A stretch of DNA of 64,000 bases. It comes from CADEED01 sp035502995. Lineage in GTDB: Bacteria; Pseudomonadota; Gammaproteobacteria; Steroidobacterales; Steroidobacteraceae. The notes beneath the pieces are model-generated. The model searched no databases and was not told the origin of the DNA. It worked only from the letters and a program-made list of their open reading frames with translations. The position numbers were made by a program, and so were the translations under genes. Of the stretch, positions 34,522 to 42,980 are shown piece after piece. Each line of letters starts with the position of its first letter. The first letter of the stretch is position 1. The DNA lies in NCBI GenBank assembly GCA_035502995.1, contig DATJTW010000062.1, positions 1 through 64,000 on the forward strand. The letters are read 5' to 3'.

Positions 34522-34791
34522 GTGTCCAAGTACCCCAAGATCGCCCCGGCTCCGCTCAAGAGCACCTTCAACCAGGCCGCGTCGGCGACGCCGCCGGCGC
34601 CGAAGGCGAAGCCCGTGAATCCGCCGGCGCTCGTCATCCCGCCGCCGAAGCTGGCGCCCGGTGCCGGACCGGCGTTCGTGTCGCGCAAGCCGGCGATGGC
34701 GAAGGCGGCCGTCGCACAAACGAAGAGCGGCGCGACCACTGGCGTCAACTTGAGTGCGAAGTTCAACAAGAGCAGCTCGAAGAAAATCTAG
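34522..34791 (+). CDS. Small Pro/Ala/Lys-rich protein of the vWA locus
   Basis: This 89-residue protein from GTG 34522 is rich in Pro, Ala and Lys, has no membrane segment and looks disordered. It has a Pro-rich middle (P-P-A-L-V-I-P-P-P-K) and a basic tail (K-F-N-K-S-S-S-K-K-I) with several Ser/Thr next to basic residues. These could be kinase targets or a linker peptide. It lies 27 bp before the vWA gene. No family is recognised, and the function is unknown. Confidence 0.55.
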   Translation: MSKYPKIAPAPLKSTFNQAASATPPAPKAKPVNPPALVIPPPKLAPGAGPAFVSRKPAMAKAAVAQTKSGATTGVNLSAKFNKSSSKKI

Positions 34792-34818
34792 ACATCCGCG
34801 CGAACGGGGAGAAGAAGA

Positions 34819-35529
34819 ATGGATAACAAAGTCGTCGTCTATCGTGATTGGGACAACGTGCCGACCATTCCGGTCGACGTAAAGAAAAACGCAGAGCAGC
34901 GTCTCGCCTGCGTCCTGCTCATCGACTGCTCGGGATCGATGTCGCAGGACAACCAGATGGAGCAGGTCAACATCGGCCTGCGCGAGTTCGAGCAGGCGCT
35001 GAAGGAAGATGCGCTCGCGTCGGTGCGCGTGGTCGTCTCCGTGATCGCTTTCGGCACACCCAACGGCGTCGACGTCGTGCAGGAGTGGACGGACGCCATC
35101 GACTTCACCGCGCCGCAATTCACGGCCACCGGCGGCACCCCGATGGGTGCGGCCGTCGACCTCGCGCTCGACACGCTCGAGGCGATGACGCGTCACTTCC
35201 GCGACAACGGCATCGCTCAGTACAAGCCGTGGCTCTTCATCTTCACCGACGGACAGCCCACAGACGACTTCCACGCGGCCGCGCGCCGTTGTGCCGACGC
35301 CGTCGAGAAACGCAAAGTCATCGTCTGGCCGATCACGACGCAGCCGCAGGGCGCGAAGGAGCTGAAGGAGTTCGTCGGCCCCAGCGGCAACGTCTTTGCG
35401 ATCAAGACGGCCAACGTGCGCGAGCTGTTCCGTTGGCTGAGCGACTCCGTGAAAGCGGGCTCGGCCGCCAACCCGGGCGAGCGCGCGCAGATCGAGGCGC
35501 CCGGCAGGCTGATCGACGTCGAACTCTGA
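34819..35529 (+). CDS. von Willebrand factor A domain protein, TerY-like
   Basis: This 236-residue soluble protein is one vWA domain. The MIDAS metal site is complete: D36-x-S38-x-S40 in D-C-S-G-S-M, Thr107 in T-G-G-T-P-M-G, and Asp144 in F-T-D-G-Q-P-T-D-D. The start ATG 34819 has a good GGGGAGAAGAAG site. The next gene, a PP2C phosphatase, begins 4 bp after the stop. vWA + PP2C + kinase genes together form the TerY-P triad known from tellurite-resistance-related stress and defence clusters, where the vWA protein acts as metal-dependent binding partner. Here the kinase lies 3 kb further on the other strand. Confidence 0.88.
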   Translation: MDNKVVVYRDWDNVPTIPVDVKKNAEQRLACVLLIDCSGSMSQDNQMEQVNIGLREFEQALKEDALASVRVVVSVIAFGTPNGVDVVQEWTDAIDFTAPQFTATGGTPMGAAVDLALDTLEAMTRHFRDNGIAQYKPWLFIFTDGQPTDDFHAAARRCADAVEKRKVIVWPITTQPQGAKELKEFVGPSGNVFAIKTANVRELFRWLSDSVKAGSAANPGERAQIEAPGRLIDVEL

Positions 35530-35533
35530 GTCG

Positions 35534-36424
35534 ATGGACCCGGGGGAAGTGCAGCGCACCGAGCGCGTCGAGATCGGTGCCACGCCGCTGTTTCAGATCG
35601 TCGGCTGCTCCGTCACGGGCGAATCGCACCTGGCGCGGCAGCGGCCGGGCGACGATTCCTTCGGCATGGCCGATGACGCGAATCGACTAGCCGTGGTCGT
35701 GTGCGATGGCGCGGGGTCGGCGGCCCAGGGCGGGCGCGGCGCCACGTTCATCTCGCAGCTGCTGCCGGCGCGGTTGCTCGAACACTGGAAGGCCGCGGGC
35801 AGCGACGCATTCACGAACGAGACCGCCGAAGCCGTCATCGCCACGGCGCTCGACGCCGCGCGCGAGGAGCTCGAGAAGCTCGCGATGCAGACGGGCGCCG
35901 CGATCGCAGACTTCAACACCACCGTGGTCGGACTCATCGCCGAGGGCGAACTCGCGGCAATGTTCCAGATCGGCGACGGCGCCGGTGGCTGCTTCTCGCG
36001 CGCGGCGGAATCCGCGAGCTGGACGGAGACGCGCGTGTCGGCGCCCGACAATGGCGAGTACGTCAACGAGACGTCCTTCCTCACCTCGCCGAACTGGCGC
36101 GCGAATCTGCGCTGCTCGGCCGTCGGTGGTTTCGAGGCGGCGCTGCTCGTGACCGACGGCGTGACACCGTTCGCGCTGACGCGCTCGCAGAAAAACTTCG
36201 ACATGGCGTTCGCGGACGGACTGCTATCGTTCATGGCCACTCACCCACCCGAGGCTGCGGCAGGCGCGCTGCGCAATCTGCTTCTGCGGCCCGACGTGCT
36301 CAAGGTCAGCGACGACGACAAGACGATGGTCTGCGTCCAGCGGACCGGCGCGCCGCCCGCGCAAACAACCCGCGAATCTGCAACGGAACCCGACGCGGCA
36401 TTGCTGGACAACCCGTGGAAATGA
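35534..36424 (+). CDS. PP2C-type protein phosphatase
   Basis: This 296-residue protein has a PPM/PP2C fold. Metal-binding Asp residues are visible in R-P-G-D-D-S-F (40-41), V-V-C-D-G-A-G-S (Asp58), the G-D-G-A-G-G loop at 146-151, V-T-D-G-V-T (about 207) and S-D-D-D-K-T near the end. It should remove phosphate from Ser/Thr of proteins. The stop overlaps the start of the VirD4-like gene as ATGA. Its likely partner is the membrane Ser/Thr kinase at the other end of the locus, with the vWA protein as a companion. This is inferred from known TerY-P-type triads. Confidence 0.88.
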   Translation: MDPGEVQRTERVEIGATPLFQIVGCSVTGESHLARQRPGDDSFGMADDANRLAVVVCDGAGSAAQGGRGATFISQLLPARLLEHWKAAGSDAFTNETAEAVIATALDAAREELEKLAMQTGAAIADFNTTVVGLIAEGELAAMFQIGDGAGGCFSRAAESASWTETRVSAPDNGEYVNETSFLTSPNWRANLRCSAVGGFEAALLVTDGVTPFALTRSQKNFDMAFADGLLSFMATHPPEAAAGALRNLLLRPDVLKVSDDDKTMVCVQRTGAPPAQTTRESATEPDAALLDNPWK

Positions 36425-38151
36425 TCCAGCGAGTCGTGCACCTCGTGGTGCGCCGGGGACGTCTCTACGTCCACCGGACGATGGAGTGGCTGCTGCTCGC
36501 GCTCGCCGGACTGGGCGTGTGGGCGGGTCACGAATCGACGTCCGCATTGGCCGCGCTGCTCGCCTGGGCATTCGCGGCCGCTTGCTTCATCTACGCCTGC
36601 AAGCTCGAGGGCCGCTGGCTGAAGGCGCATCGGCTGCCGATCTTCGGTTCGCGCGGCCTGCCGGTGCACGAACTCACGCGCGTGCAACGGAAAACCGGGC
36701 GCATCACCCCGGACTTCGTGGGTGCGGAATGGCGCTCGTTGTGGGATCTCTGGTATCGACATCGCTGGCACCGGACATCACGCTGGCTTTCGCGTCCGGG
36801 AAACATCCGGCTCGGCCTGTCCTCCCCGGAGCAACGGCTGTTCGGCGTGATCGGCCCACGCCAGCTCGGCTTCACGCCGCCGCGACACGTCGTGTTGCTC
36901 GCGCCGACGCGCGCCGGCAAGGGCACGATGGGGCTGGTTCCGAACCTGCTGACGTTGCCGAACTCCGCGCTGGTGGTCGACCCGAAGGGCGAGCTGGCCC
37001 GCATCACGGCCGCGCGCCGCGGCGGCGGCCAGGCGCAGTTCCCCAAATCGCGTGTGACGGAGTCGATGGGCCAGGAAGTCCACGTCTTCGATCCGTTCGA
37101 CACGACGCAGGGCATGCAGAACGCGACGTTCAATCCACTCGACGAACTCGACGAGAACGACCCGGCGGTCGTGACGCTGGCCGGCGCCATCGCCCGCGCG
37201 CTCGTCCTCGGCGACGCCACGGGAGCGGACGTCACCTTCCAGGATCGCGCGCGCGAACTGATCCAGGCCGTCATCCTGCACGTGATCACGGTCGAGGATC
37301 CGTCGCGCCGCTCGCTGCCCCACGTGTGGAATTTCCTCGTCTCCGGCGACGTCGAATACCTGCAGTACCTCCAGCATGAGGCGCAGCAGCAGAACGTCAC
37401 GCTTTCCATCACCACGCCGATCGAAGCGTTGTTCGCCTGCATGTCGGCCAACACGGCGTTCAACGGCCTGGTGGCCGGCGCGGGCTCCGAGATGCTGCAG
37501 CTGGTGCCGGAGACGCGCGACGGCATCCTGTTCTACGCGCGCCGAGAACTCGGATTCCTGAAGGATCCGCAGATGCAGCGCGCGATCTCGTCGTCGACGT
37601 TCCGGCTGCGCGACATCTTCGACAAGCGCATGACGATCTATCTATGCCTGCCGGTCATGAAGGTGGTCGGCGAGCAGCGGCGCATCATGTCGATGTTCCT
37701 GACATTGCTGATGGACCTGCTCGAGTCCGTGCACGAACCCGCCGAACATCCGTACCTCATCATCGACGAATTCCCCGCGCTCGGGCATTTCGAGCCGCTG
37801 GAAAAGGCCATGGGCCTGGTGAAGTACCGCTTCACCGTGTGGGCGGTGTTCCAGGACATCGGCCAGATGAAGAAGCTCTACAAGGAAGCGTGGGAGACGT
37901 TCATCTCCAACAGCTCGATCATCGCGTTACGCGTGGCGAATCCGGAGACGGCGAACTGGTTGTCGAACCTGCTGGGTCAGGTCATCGGGCCTTCGGGCAC
38001 GGTGCCATTGATCGCGCCGCACGAGTTGCTGGGCCGCTTCAGTGACGATGAAGATCGCCGAATCCTGTTCCTCGAAGGCGTGCCCGCGATCCTGCAGGGC
38101 ACACCGTACATGGAGATGTTCCCGACGACGCTCTACGACCACGTGGTCTAG
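36421..38151 (+). CDS. VirD4/TraG-like ATPase outside a conjugation system
   Basis: This 576-residue protein resembles conjugative coupling proteins. Two membrane helices sit at about 22-60. A Walker A motif, A-P-T-R-A-G-K-G-T, lies at 161-169, and a Walker B, L-I-I-D-E-F-P-A-L-G, lies near 444-453. The TraG/VirD4 context V-V-D-P-K-G-E-L follows the P-loop. VirD4 proteins form hexameric motors that feed DNA or protein to a type IV channel. No relaxase, VirB or pilus genes are nearby. Its start overlaps the phosphatase stop, so it belongs to the same operon. A phospho-controlled DNA or protein pump is a possible role. The stop codon shares CTAG with the convergent gene. Confidence 0.88.
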   Translation: MIQRVVHLVVRRGRLYVHRTMEWLLLALAGLGVWAGHESTSALAALLAWAFAAACFIYACKLEGRWLKAHRLPIFGSRGLPVHELTRVQRKTGRITPDFVGAEWRSLWDLWYRHRWHRTSRWLSRPGNIRLGLSSPEQRLFGVIGPRQLGFTPPRHVVLLAPTRAGKGTMGLVPNLLTLPNSALVVDPKGELARITAARRGGGQAQFPKSRVTESMGQEVHVFDPFDTTQGMQNATFNPLDELDENDPAVVTLAGAIARALVLGDATGADVTFQDRARELIQAVILHVITVEDPSRRSLPHVWNFLVSGDVEYLQYLQHEAQQQNVTLSITTPIEALFACMSANTAFNGLVAGAGSEMLQLVPETRDGILFYARRELGFLKDPQMQRAISSSTFRLRDIFDKRMTIYLCLPVMKVVGEQRRIMSMFLTLLMDLLESVHEPAEHPYLIIDEFPALGHFEPLEKAMGLVKYRFTVWAVFQDIGQMKKLYKEAWETFISNSSIIALRVANPETANWLSNLLGQVIGPSGTVPLIAPHELLGRFSDDEDRRILFLEGVPAILQGTPYMEMFPTTLYDHVV

Positions 38152-38576
38152 AGCTTCGCCTTCGGTTTCGCCGCGGTCGAAGCCGTGCTGGCCGACTTGC
38201 CCTGCGCTGGCGTCGACACGGTGGTCTTCGCGAGGGCGCGTTTGGCGGCTGCCGGCGACGTGACGACTCGCGCTTTCGGATCCGCCGCCTTGCGCTTTTG
38301 CAGCCGCGCGTTGGCGGCCGCGGCTTGCTCGCGCGCCGACGGAGCGCTCGCAGCCGCGTTGAAATCCTGGCGCACCACGGCTCGGGCCGCGCGATGCTCG
38401 ATGGCGGCGTCCACCTTCTTCTTTCCGCGCTCGATGGCCCGCGCGGTCCACGGCAGATTCTCATCCGCGTATCGCTTGGCGCTGCGTAACGCGCTCGCCG
38501 CGCCTTTCAGTGCGCCCGCCGCGCCTTTCGCCGCGTCCGCGATTCTTTTCAACGAGCCCGTCACCGTCTTGGGCAT
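38148..38576 (-). CDS. Small basic Ala/Lys-rich protein, unknown function
   Basis: This 142-residue protein is strongly basic and Ala-rich, without a signal or membrane segment. Helical N-terminal heptads (A-D-A-A-K-G-A-A-G-A-L-K-G-A-A-S) lead to a long disordered Lys/Ala/Thr tail resembling histone-H1-like proteins. It may bind nucleic acid or act as a kinase substrate. Its SD (GGAGG) lies in the end of the kinase gene, 9 bases before ATG 38576, so the two are cotranscribed. The stop codon overlaps that of the VirD4-like gene in the palindrome CTAG. Confidence 0.65.
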   Translation of the reverse strand: MPKTVTGSLKRIADAAKGAAGALKGAASALRSAKRYADENLPWTARAIERGKKKVDAAIEHRAARAVVRQDFNAAASAPSAREQAAAANARLQKRKAADPKARVVTSPAAAKRALAKTTVSTPAQGKSASTASTAAKPKAKL

Positions 38577-38582
38577 GGTCCG

Positions 38583-40265
38583 TTACCTCCGTGACCAGTC
38601 GATTCCAAAGGGCTGGCTGTCCGGCCGGCGTCCCAACAACACACCCGCGGTACCCAACAACAACCCGGCGACGTACACCGCCATCGATCGGACATCCCCG
38701 GAAGCGAACGAATAGTCGTGGTCGGCCAGATTGACCGTGAAGAGCAGCACGAACAGCGCACCCCACAGCGCCAGCGGCGCCGTCAATGCCAGGTTCACCT
38801 TGCGGGTGATGCTGGGCGCGATCGCCAGGCCGACCTTCACGTGCAGCATCGCCGAGTAGATAGCCCCGGTGAACAGCGTGACGTGGCCCATGAGGCTCTC
38901 TTGCCCGAACAACTTGTCGTTCAGCATCACCGTGAGGAAGAACACCGCCGATGCCGCGAGCACGCCGCCGGGCACGAAGCCGATCCAGCGCGCCTTGGTC
39001 AGTGTTGACGCCGGCGGCGAGATCATCCGCGGGGGCGCCGGGGTGGGCGCGGGCGCCGCCGCGGGCGCGGGCGCGGCCGCCGGTGTGGACGTGCTGGGGA
39101 ACTGCTTCGCGAAAGGCCGGAACACCGGCGGAATGGCCGAGGCGGACGGCGCGGGAGTCGGCGCGGCCCGGTACGGCACCGCGGGTGGCGGCGAGAAGGC
39201 CGGCGGCGGCGCCACGAACTGCACGCTCGTGTCCTCGGCGGCGCACCACGGGCAGCCTTTCCGGAACGCGACGTGATGTGCGATGCCCTGCGGACAGGGC
39301 TGCAAGCCGGTGTCGAGGAACTGCGTGAGCGCGCGATACCAGTCGGCCGCGGCCGGCCGCTGGTCCGGCGCCGCGAGCAACGCGCGGCCCAGCATCTTCA
39401 TCACTGCGTCCGGTAGATAGTCCTCGATGCTGCTGGCGTGCGGCGTCATGCGGCAGGCGGGATTCACGGTGACGATCCCGCGCCGCAGCCGCGCGATCAG
39501 GTTGTCCGGCGCGTCCTGCGGCTCGTGCACCTGCCCGGTGGACGGGTGCAGGTCGTTGTTGAGGATCTGGCTGAGCACCACGCCGAGCGCGAACAGGTCG
39601 GCCTGCACGCCCGCGTTGCCAACGTCACCGAACGACTCCGGTGCCAGGTATTCCGGCGTGGCGACGTCGGCCGGAAACGTCTCGCGCTGGTGCTGGATGC
39701 GGAAGCTGTCGCAGTCGACCAGCGAGACGACCGCAGTGTCGCGGTGCACGAAGATGTTCACCGGCTTGAGATCGACCACCGCGTGGCCGCACGCGTGCAC
39801 GTACTCGAGCACCTGCGCGAGATTGATCGCCATCGTCAGACGAAAGCGGAAGTCCTTGTCACCGTCGCCACGCAGATTCTTGCGCTCGCGCAACTTGGCC
39901 GACAGGAGTTCCTGCATCGTCACCGTATTCGACGTGTCGAGGAACGGCATGACGAATCCGAGACAGGCGTGCCCGGTCGGCCAGCCGGCTTCCTTCGCCG
40001 CCGAATACACGAGCGCGACGGGCCAGGCGAGCCGGACGACGGAGCCGCCCGATTGCGTACGCTGGACGGCGCGCGGCGCGTTCGCCAGCATCGCGACCAG
40101 CTTGCGCTCCTTCTCCGGCGACGACTTGCGGAAGAGCTTGAGCACCCGGTTCGGATCGGACGGGTCGCGGACGACCTCGCCCTCCGCGCCCGAACCCACT
40201 TTCTTGCGCGAGTCGACCGTCACTTCGATGGTCGGACCGCTCGCGCCTTGTAAGAAGACCTTCAT
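38583..40265 (-). CDS. Membrane-anchored Ser/Thr protein kinase of the vWA/PP2C locus
   Basis: This 560-residue protein starts with a Hanks-type kinase domain. The Gly loop V-G-S-G-A-E-G-E-V is at 23-31, the ATP Lys at 43, the catalytic loop H-A-V-V-D-L-K-P-V-N (Asp165, Lys167, Asn170) replaces H-R-D, D-C-D at 184-186 stands for D-F-G, and A-T-P-E-Y-L-A-P-E ends near 210. A Cys/His cluster (C-P-Q-G ... C-P-W-C) near 342-358 can bind zinc. A Pro/Ala-rich linker follows and four C-terminal membrane helices from about 435. Domains of this kind with a zinc knuckle appear in TerY-P-type systems. The kinase would be counteracted by the PP2C protein. Confidence 0.88.
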   Translation of the reverse strand: MKVFLQGASGPTIEVTVDSRKKVGSGAEGEVVRDPSDPNRVLKLFRKSSPEKERKLVAMLANAPRAVQRTQSGGSVVRLAWPVALVYSAAKEAGWPTGHACLGFVMPFLDTSNTVTMQELLSAKLRERKNLRGDGDKDFRFRLTMAINLAQVLEYVHACGHAVVDLKPVNIFVHRDTAVVSLVDCDSFRIQHQRETFPADVATPEYLAPESFGDVGNAGVQADLFALGVVLSQILNNDLHPSTGQVHEPQDAPDNLIARLRRGIVTVNPACRMTPHASSIEDYLPDAVMKMLGRALLAAPDQRPAAADWYRALTQFLDTGLQPCPQGIAHHVAFRKGCPWCAAEDTSVQFVAPPPAFSPPPAVPYRAAPTPAPSASAIPPVFRPFAKQFPSTSTPAAAPAPAAAPAPTPAPPRMISPPASTLTKARWIGFVPGGVLAASAVFFLTVMLNDKLFGQESLMGHVTLFTGAIYSAMLHVKVGLAIAPSITRKVNLALTAPLALWGALFVLLFTVNLADHDYSFASGDVRSMAVYVAGLLLGTAGVLLGRRPDSQPFGIDWSRR

Positions 40266-40361
40266 CGGAAGCCCCGGCGACGATTATTCTTGTTCTGCGT
40301 CGGGCCGAGTCTAACCCACGACCGCCAGGAGTCGACGGGCATGACGAACGAAAATCGCCGC

Positions 40362-41708
40362 CTACGGCCGCCGCACCCACAGCAGCGCCACCCCGCCCAG
40401 CCCCAGCACGGCGACCCCGAGCATCGCGCCCACTTTCACGTACGCCACGCTCGACCACAACACGAACAGGCACGACGCGCAGAACACCAGCGGCAGCCAC
40501 GGGAACAGCGGCACGCGGAAGGGCCGCGGCAGATCCGGCCGCTTCCGCCGCAGCACGATGACCGCGAACCCGCTCAGGCTCAGGAACAGCCAGAACACCG
40601 GCGACGAATAATCGACCATCGTGATGAAGCCGTCGCGCGTGTACGTGCCGAACGCGACCAGCAGCAAACCGACGACGCCCTGCGAGACGATGCCGGCCAC
40701 CGGGATGCCGCGCCCGGTGTTCCAGTGCCCGAGCGCCTGCAGGCGCGGCCAGTCGACCGCCGCCGCGTACGTCGTCCGCGCGCCGACGACGATCGTCGCG
40801 TTGATCGACGTGATCGTCGCCATCGAGATCGCCAGCGCGGTGATGACGCCGGCCCAGCCGCCGAACGCGCGCGCGATGACGTCGGCGGCCGGCGTGCGGC
40901 TGGCCGCGAGGCCGCCGAGCCCGAGTCCACGCCACAACGCCCAATTCGCCAGTAGATAGAGCGCCGTGATCGTGGCGATCGACGCGACCAGCGCACGCAG
41001 CATGCCGCGCCGTTCGTCGCGGATCTCGGCGGACAGCGTCGAGATCTCGCTCCAGCCGCTGAACGCGAACAACACGAAGAGCAACGCCAGCCCGAACGCG
41101 CGCGAAGAGTCCGCCGGCGGCGGCACGGCCAGTGCCGGCTCGCCCGCCAGCGCGATGGCGACGCCGGCCGCGAACACGATCAGCAGGCCGCCGACCTCGA
41201 GCCCGGTCATCGCGTAGTCCGCGGCCTGGCCGGTGTACAGGCCCTTGAGGTTGAACAACGTCATCGCGACGATGACGATCGCCGCGTACCACGAAGCGCC
41301 GTGTTCGCCGAGCGACCACACGCCGTTCGCATAGTCGCCGAGAACGAAGCCGAGCAGCGCGATCGAGCCGGTGTTGATCACCGCGAAACGCGCCCACGCG
41401 AACAGGAACGCGGTGCTCCGGCCGTACGCCGTCTTCAGGAAGTGATAATCGCCGCCGGCGCTCGGCAACATCGTCGCCAGTTCGGCGAAACACAGCGCGC
41501 CGGCCAGCGAGATGAACCCGCCGAGCATCCACGCGCCGAAGAACGCCGGCGTGGTTCCGGCGTTCGCCGCGATCTCGGACGGCGAACGGAAGATGCCCGC
41601 GCCGACGACCATGGCCACCGCGACCATGACGACGTACACCACGCTGACGTGTCGGCGTGGCGCGTCTTCTGCATTCCCCGGCGGGTTGTTTGGCGGGTTA
41701 CCTGACAA
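40362..41708 (-). CDS. APC-family amino acid permease
   Basis: This 448-residue protein has 12 predicted membrane helices and the APC pattern: V-V-G-A-G-I-F-R-S-P near residue 36, A-L-C-F-A-E-L-A-T-M near 70, and the F-A-F-S-G-W-S-E segment near 220. The start is TTG 41708, with no strong ribosome site; GTG codons inside the first helix would be too late. It should move amino acids or polyamines across the inner membrane; the substrate is unknown. It is read 27 bp after a cytochrome c'-like gene, so both share a transcript. Confidence 0.85.
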   Translation of the reverse strand: MSGNPPNNPPGNAEDAPRRHVSVVYVVMVAVAMVVGAGIFRSPSEIAANAGTTPAFFGAWMLGGFISLAGALCFAELATMLPSAGGDYHFLKTAYGRSTAFLFAWARFAVINTGSIALLGFVLGDYANGVWSLGEHGASWYAAIVIVAMTLFNLKGLYTGQAADYAMTGLEVGGLLIVFAAGVAIALAGEPALAVPPPADSSRAFGLALLFVLFAFSGWSEISTLSAEIRDERRGMLRALVASIATITALYLLANWALWRGLGLGGLAASRTPAADVIARAFGGWAGVITALAISMATITSINATIVVGARTTYAAAVDWPRLQALGHWNTGRGIPVAGIVSQGVVGLLLVAFGTYTRDGFITMVDYSSPVFWLFLSLSGFAVIVLRRKRPDLPRPFRVPLFPWLPLVFCASCLFVLWSSVAYVKVGAMLGVAVLGLGGVALLWVRRP

Positions 41709-41735
41709 GTCGCGTCAGGATACCCGCCCGTCGAC

Positions 41736-42221
41736 TCACTTCGCGCGGAACTTGTCGTGGCAGCCCTTGCAGGCGTTGCCGACACCGCCGACCGCAGCCT
41801 TGAACTCGTCCGCCGTTGCACCGGATTTGGCCGTCACCGCCGCCAATGCCTTCGTATTGGTCACGAGGTCGTTGGCCAGCTTGTCGAACTCGGCGCGATT
41901 CGCCCAGATCTCCGGCTTCGCCTTCGTCTCGCCGTCCTTCGATACGTCCGGGAACGCGTCGGGCACGAACTCCGCGATCGACGCGAGCCGCGCACCGGCA
42001 TTGCGCGCCTCGGCTTCCGACAGCTCGGCCTTGCCCTGCGCCTTCTGCGCCAGCGGACCGAAGTTGCCGGCGACGACCTTGAACACCGCCTGGCGATACT
42101 GGATGGCGCGTTCCGCCGGCGTCGGCTGCGCCGCGCCCTGTGCGAGCACGAACTCGGACGCGGCGCCGAACAGCGCCAGCGTTCCGCAGATCATCAGCAG
42201 CCGGATCTCTTTGTCTTTCAT
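41736..42221 (-). CDS. Cytochrome c'-like (class II) exported protein
   Basis: This 161-residue protein has a signal peptide ending in V-L-A-Q. The mature part is a four-helix type with the heme site C-K-G-C-H-D-K-F-R near the C-terminus and a conserved Ile/Tyr-Arg-Q segment near its start (I-Q-Y-R-Q-A-V-F), as in cytochromes c'. It lies in the periplasm and may carry electrons or bind nitric oxide. The permease gene follows on the same strand. A 17-bp inverted repeat lies 32 bp upstream of its ATG. Confidence 0.88.
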   Translation of the reverse strand: MKDKEIRLLMICGTLALFGAASEFVLAQGAAQPTPAERAIQYRQAVFKVVAGNFGPLAQKAQGKAELSEAEARNAGARLASIAEFVPDAFPDVSKDGETKAKPEIWANRAEFDKLANDLVTNTKALAAVTAKSGATADEFKAAVGGVGNACKGCHDKFRAK

Positions 42222-42252
42222 GCAACCCTCTGGTGTACGGGAATCGAACGTC

Positions 42253-42269
42253 GTCACCCCGCGGGTGAC
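42253..42269. promoter_or_regulatory. Inverted repeat GTCACCC-CGC-GGGTGAC, possible operator
   Basis: Two perfect 7-bp arms around a 3-bp spacer lie in the 243-bp gap between the divergent cytochrome c' and DsbD-domain genes, 32 bp from the cytochrome ATG. It could be a regulator site for the cytochrome-permease pair or for the redox operon. No regulator lies adjacent. Confidence 0.4.
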
Positions 42270-42464
42270 AGGCGTGTAACCAGCACCGCGAGCGCCGGTA
42301 GTTTGTCGATGCGCGCGCAGTCTGCCGGCGCAGCGACGCGCGCGGCCAATCACGAATCGACATGTGAATAGATGGCATGAGCAGATGCCGTACGGCCATT
42401 TCCGTGCACGCCCCGCGCCGTCCCAGACTTCCGGGCTCTAACCACTGCCGCAAGTCCGTGCCCC

Positions 42465-42980
42465 ATGCGCTCCATCCGTTCCCGCCTCGCCCCGTTGGTC
42501 GTCTTCTCCGTGGCGCTGCTGGCTGGCGTCGTCGTGCGCGCCGAGGACGATCCGGCGCGTGCGGTGCGCTGGACCTGGACGCTCGAGCCCGCGAACGCCG
42601 CACCGGGCAGCGCCGCGGAGCTCGTGATCACGGCCGCGCTGGCCGAGCATTGGGTCGTCTACTCGTCCGACTTCAAGGCCGAGCTCGGCCCGCAGCCCGT
42701 GCGTCTCGTCGCGCCAAAAGACGCGCCGCCAACCCTGCTCGCGGGACCGCTCCGCTCCATCGACGCGCACCGCAAGCACGACAAGAACTTCGACGTCGAT
42801 GTCGGCTACTTCACCGGCCGGGCCGAGCTGCGCCAGCGCGTGCAGCTGCCCGCCGACGGCACGCCGCTGGTCGCCACGCTGCGCGGCCAGGCCTGCAACG
42901 AAGCCGACGGCACGTGCCACCTGCTCCGGGAAACCATCCGCCTCCCGAACGCGCCCGCGGACGGGAGCGCGAAACCTTGA
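42465..42980 (+). CDS. Stand-alone DsbD N-terminal-domain protein
   Basis: This 171-residue periplasmic protein has a signal peptide ending near V-R-A-E. The mature part matches the N-terminal immunoglobulin-like domain of DsbD (W-x-W-T-L-x-P, a W-V-V-Y-S-S/D-F strand, and the Cys pair in Q-A-C-N-E-A-D-G-T-C). In full DsbD this Cys pair passes electrons to periplasmic proteins. Here the membrane and thioredoxin domains are absent. It starts a chain of four overlapping redox genes, so it may accept or donate electrons with the TlpA-like protein of the same operon. Confidence 0.8.
   Translation: MRSIRSRLAPLVVFSVALLAGVVVRAEDDPARAVRWTWTLEPANAAPGSAAELVITAALAEHWVVYSSDFKAELGPQPVRLVAPKDAPPTLLAGPLRSIDAHRKHDKNFDVDVGYFTGRAELRQRVQLPADGTPLVATLRGQACNEADGTCHLLRETIRLPNAPADGSAKP

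Noticed and set aside
36421..38151. Integrative conjugative element or type IV secretion locus
   Set aside because: Only the VirD4/TraG-like ATPase is present. No relaxase, VirB4, pilus, integrase or attachment repeats were seen around it.
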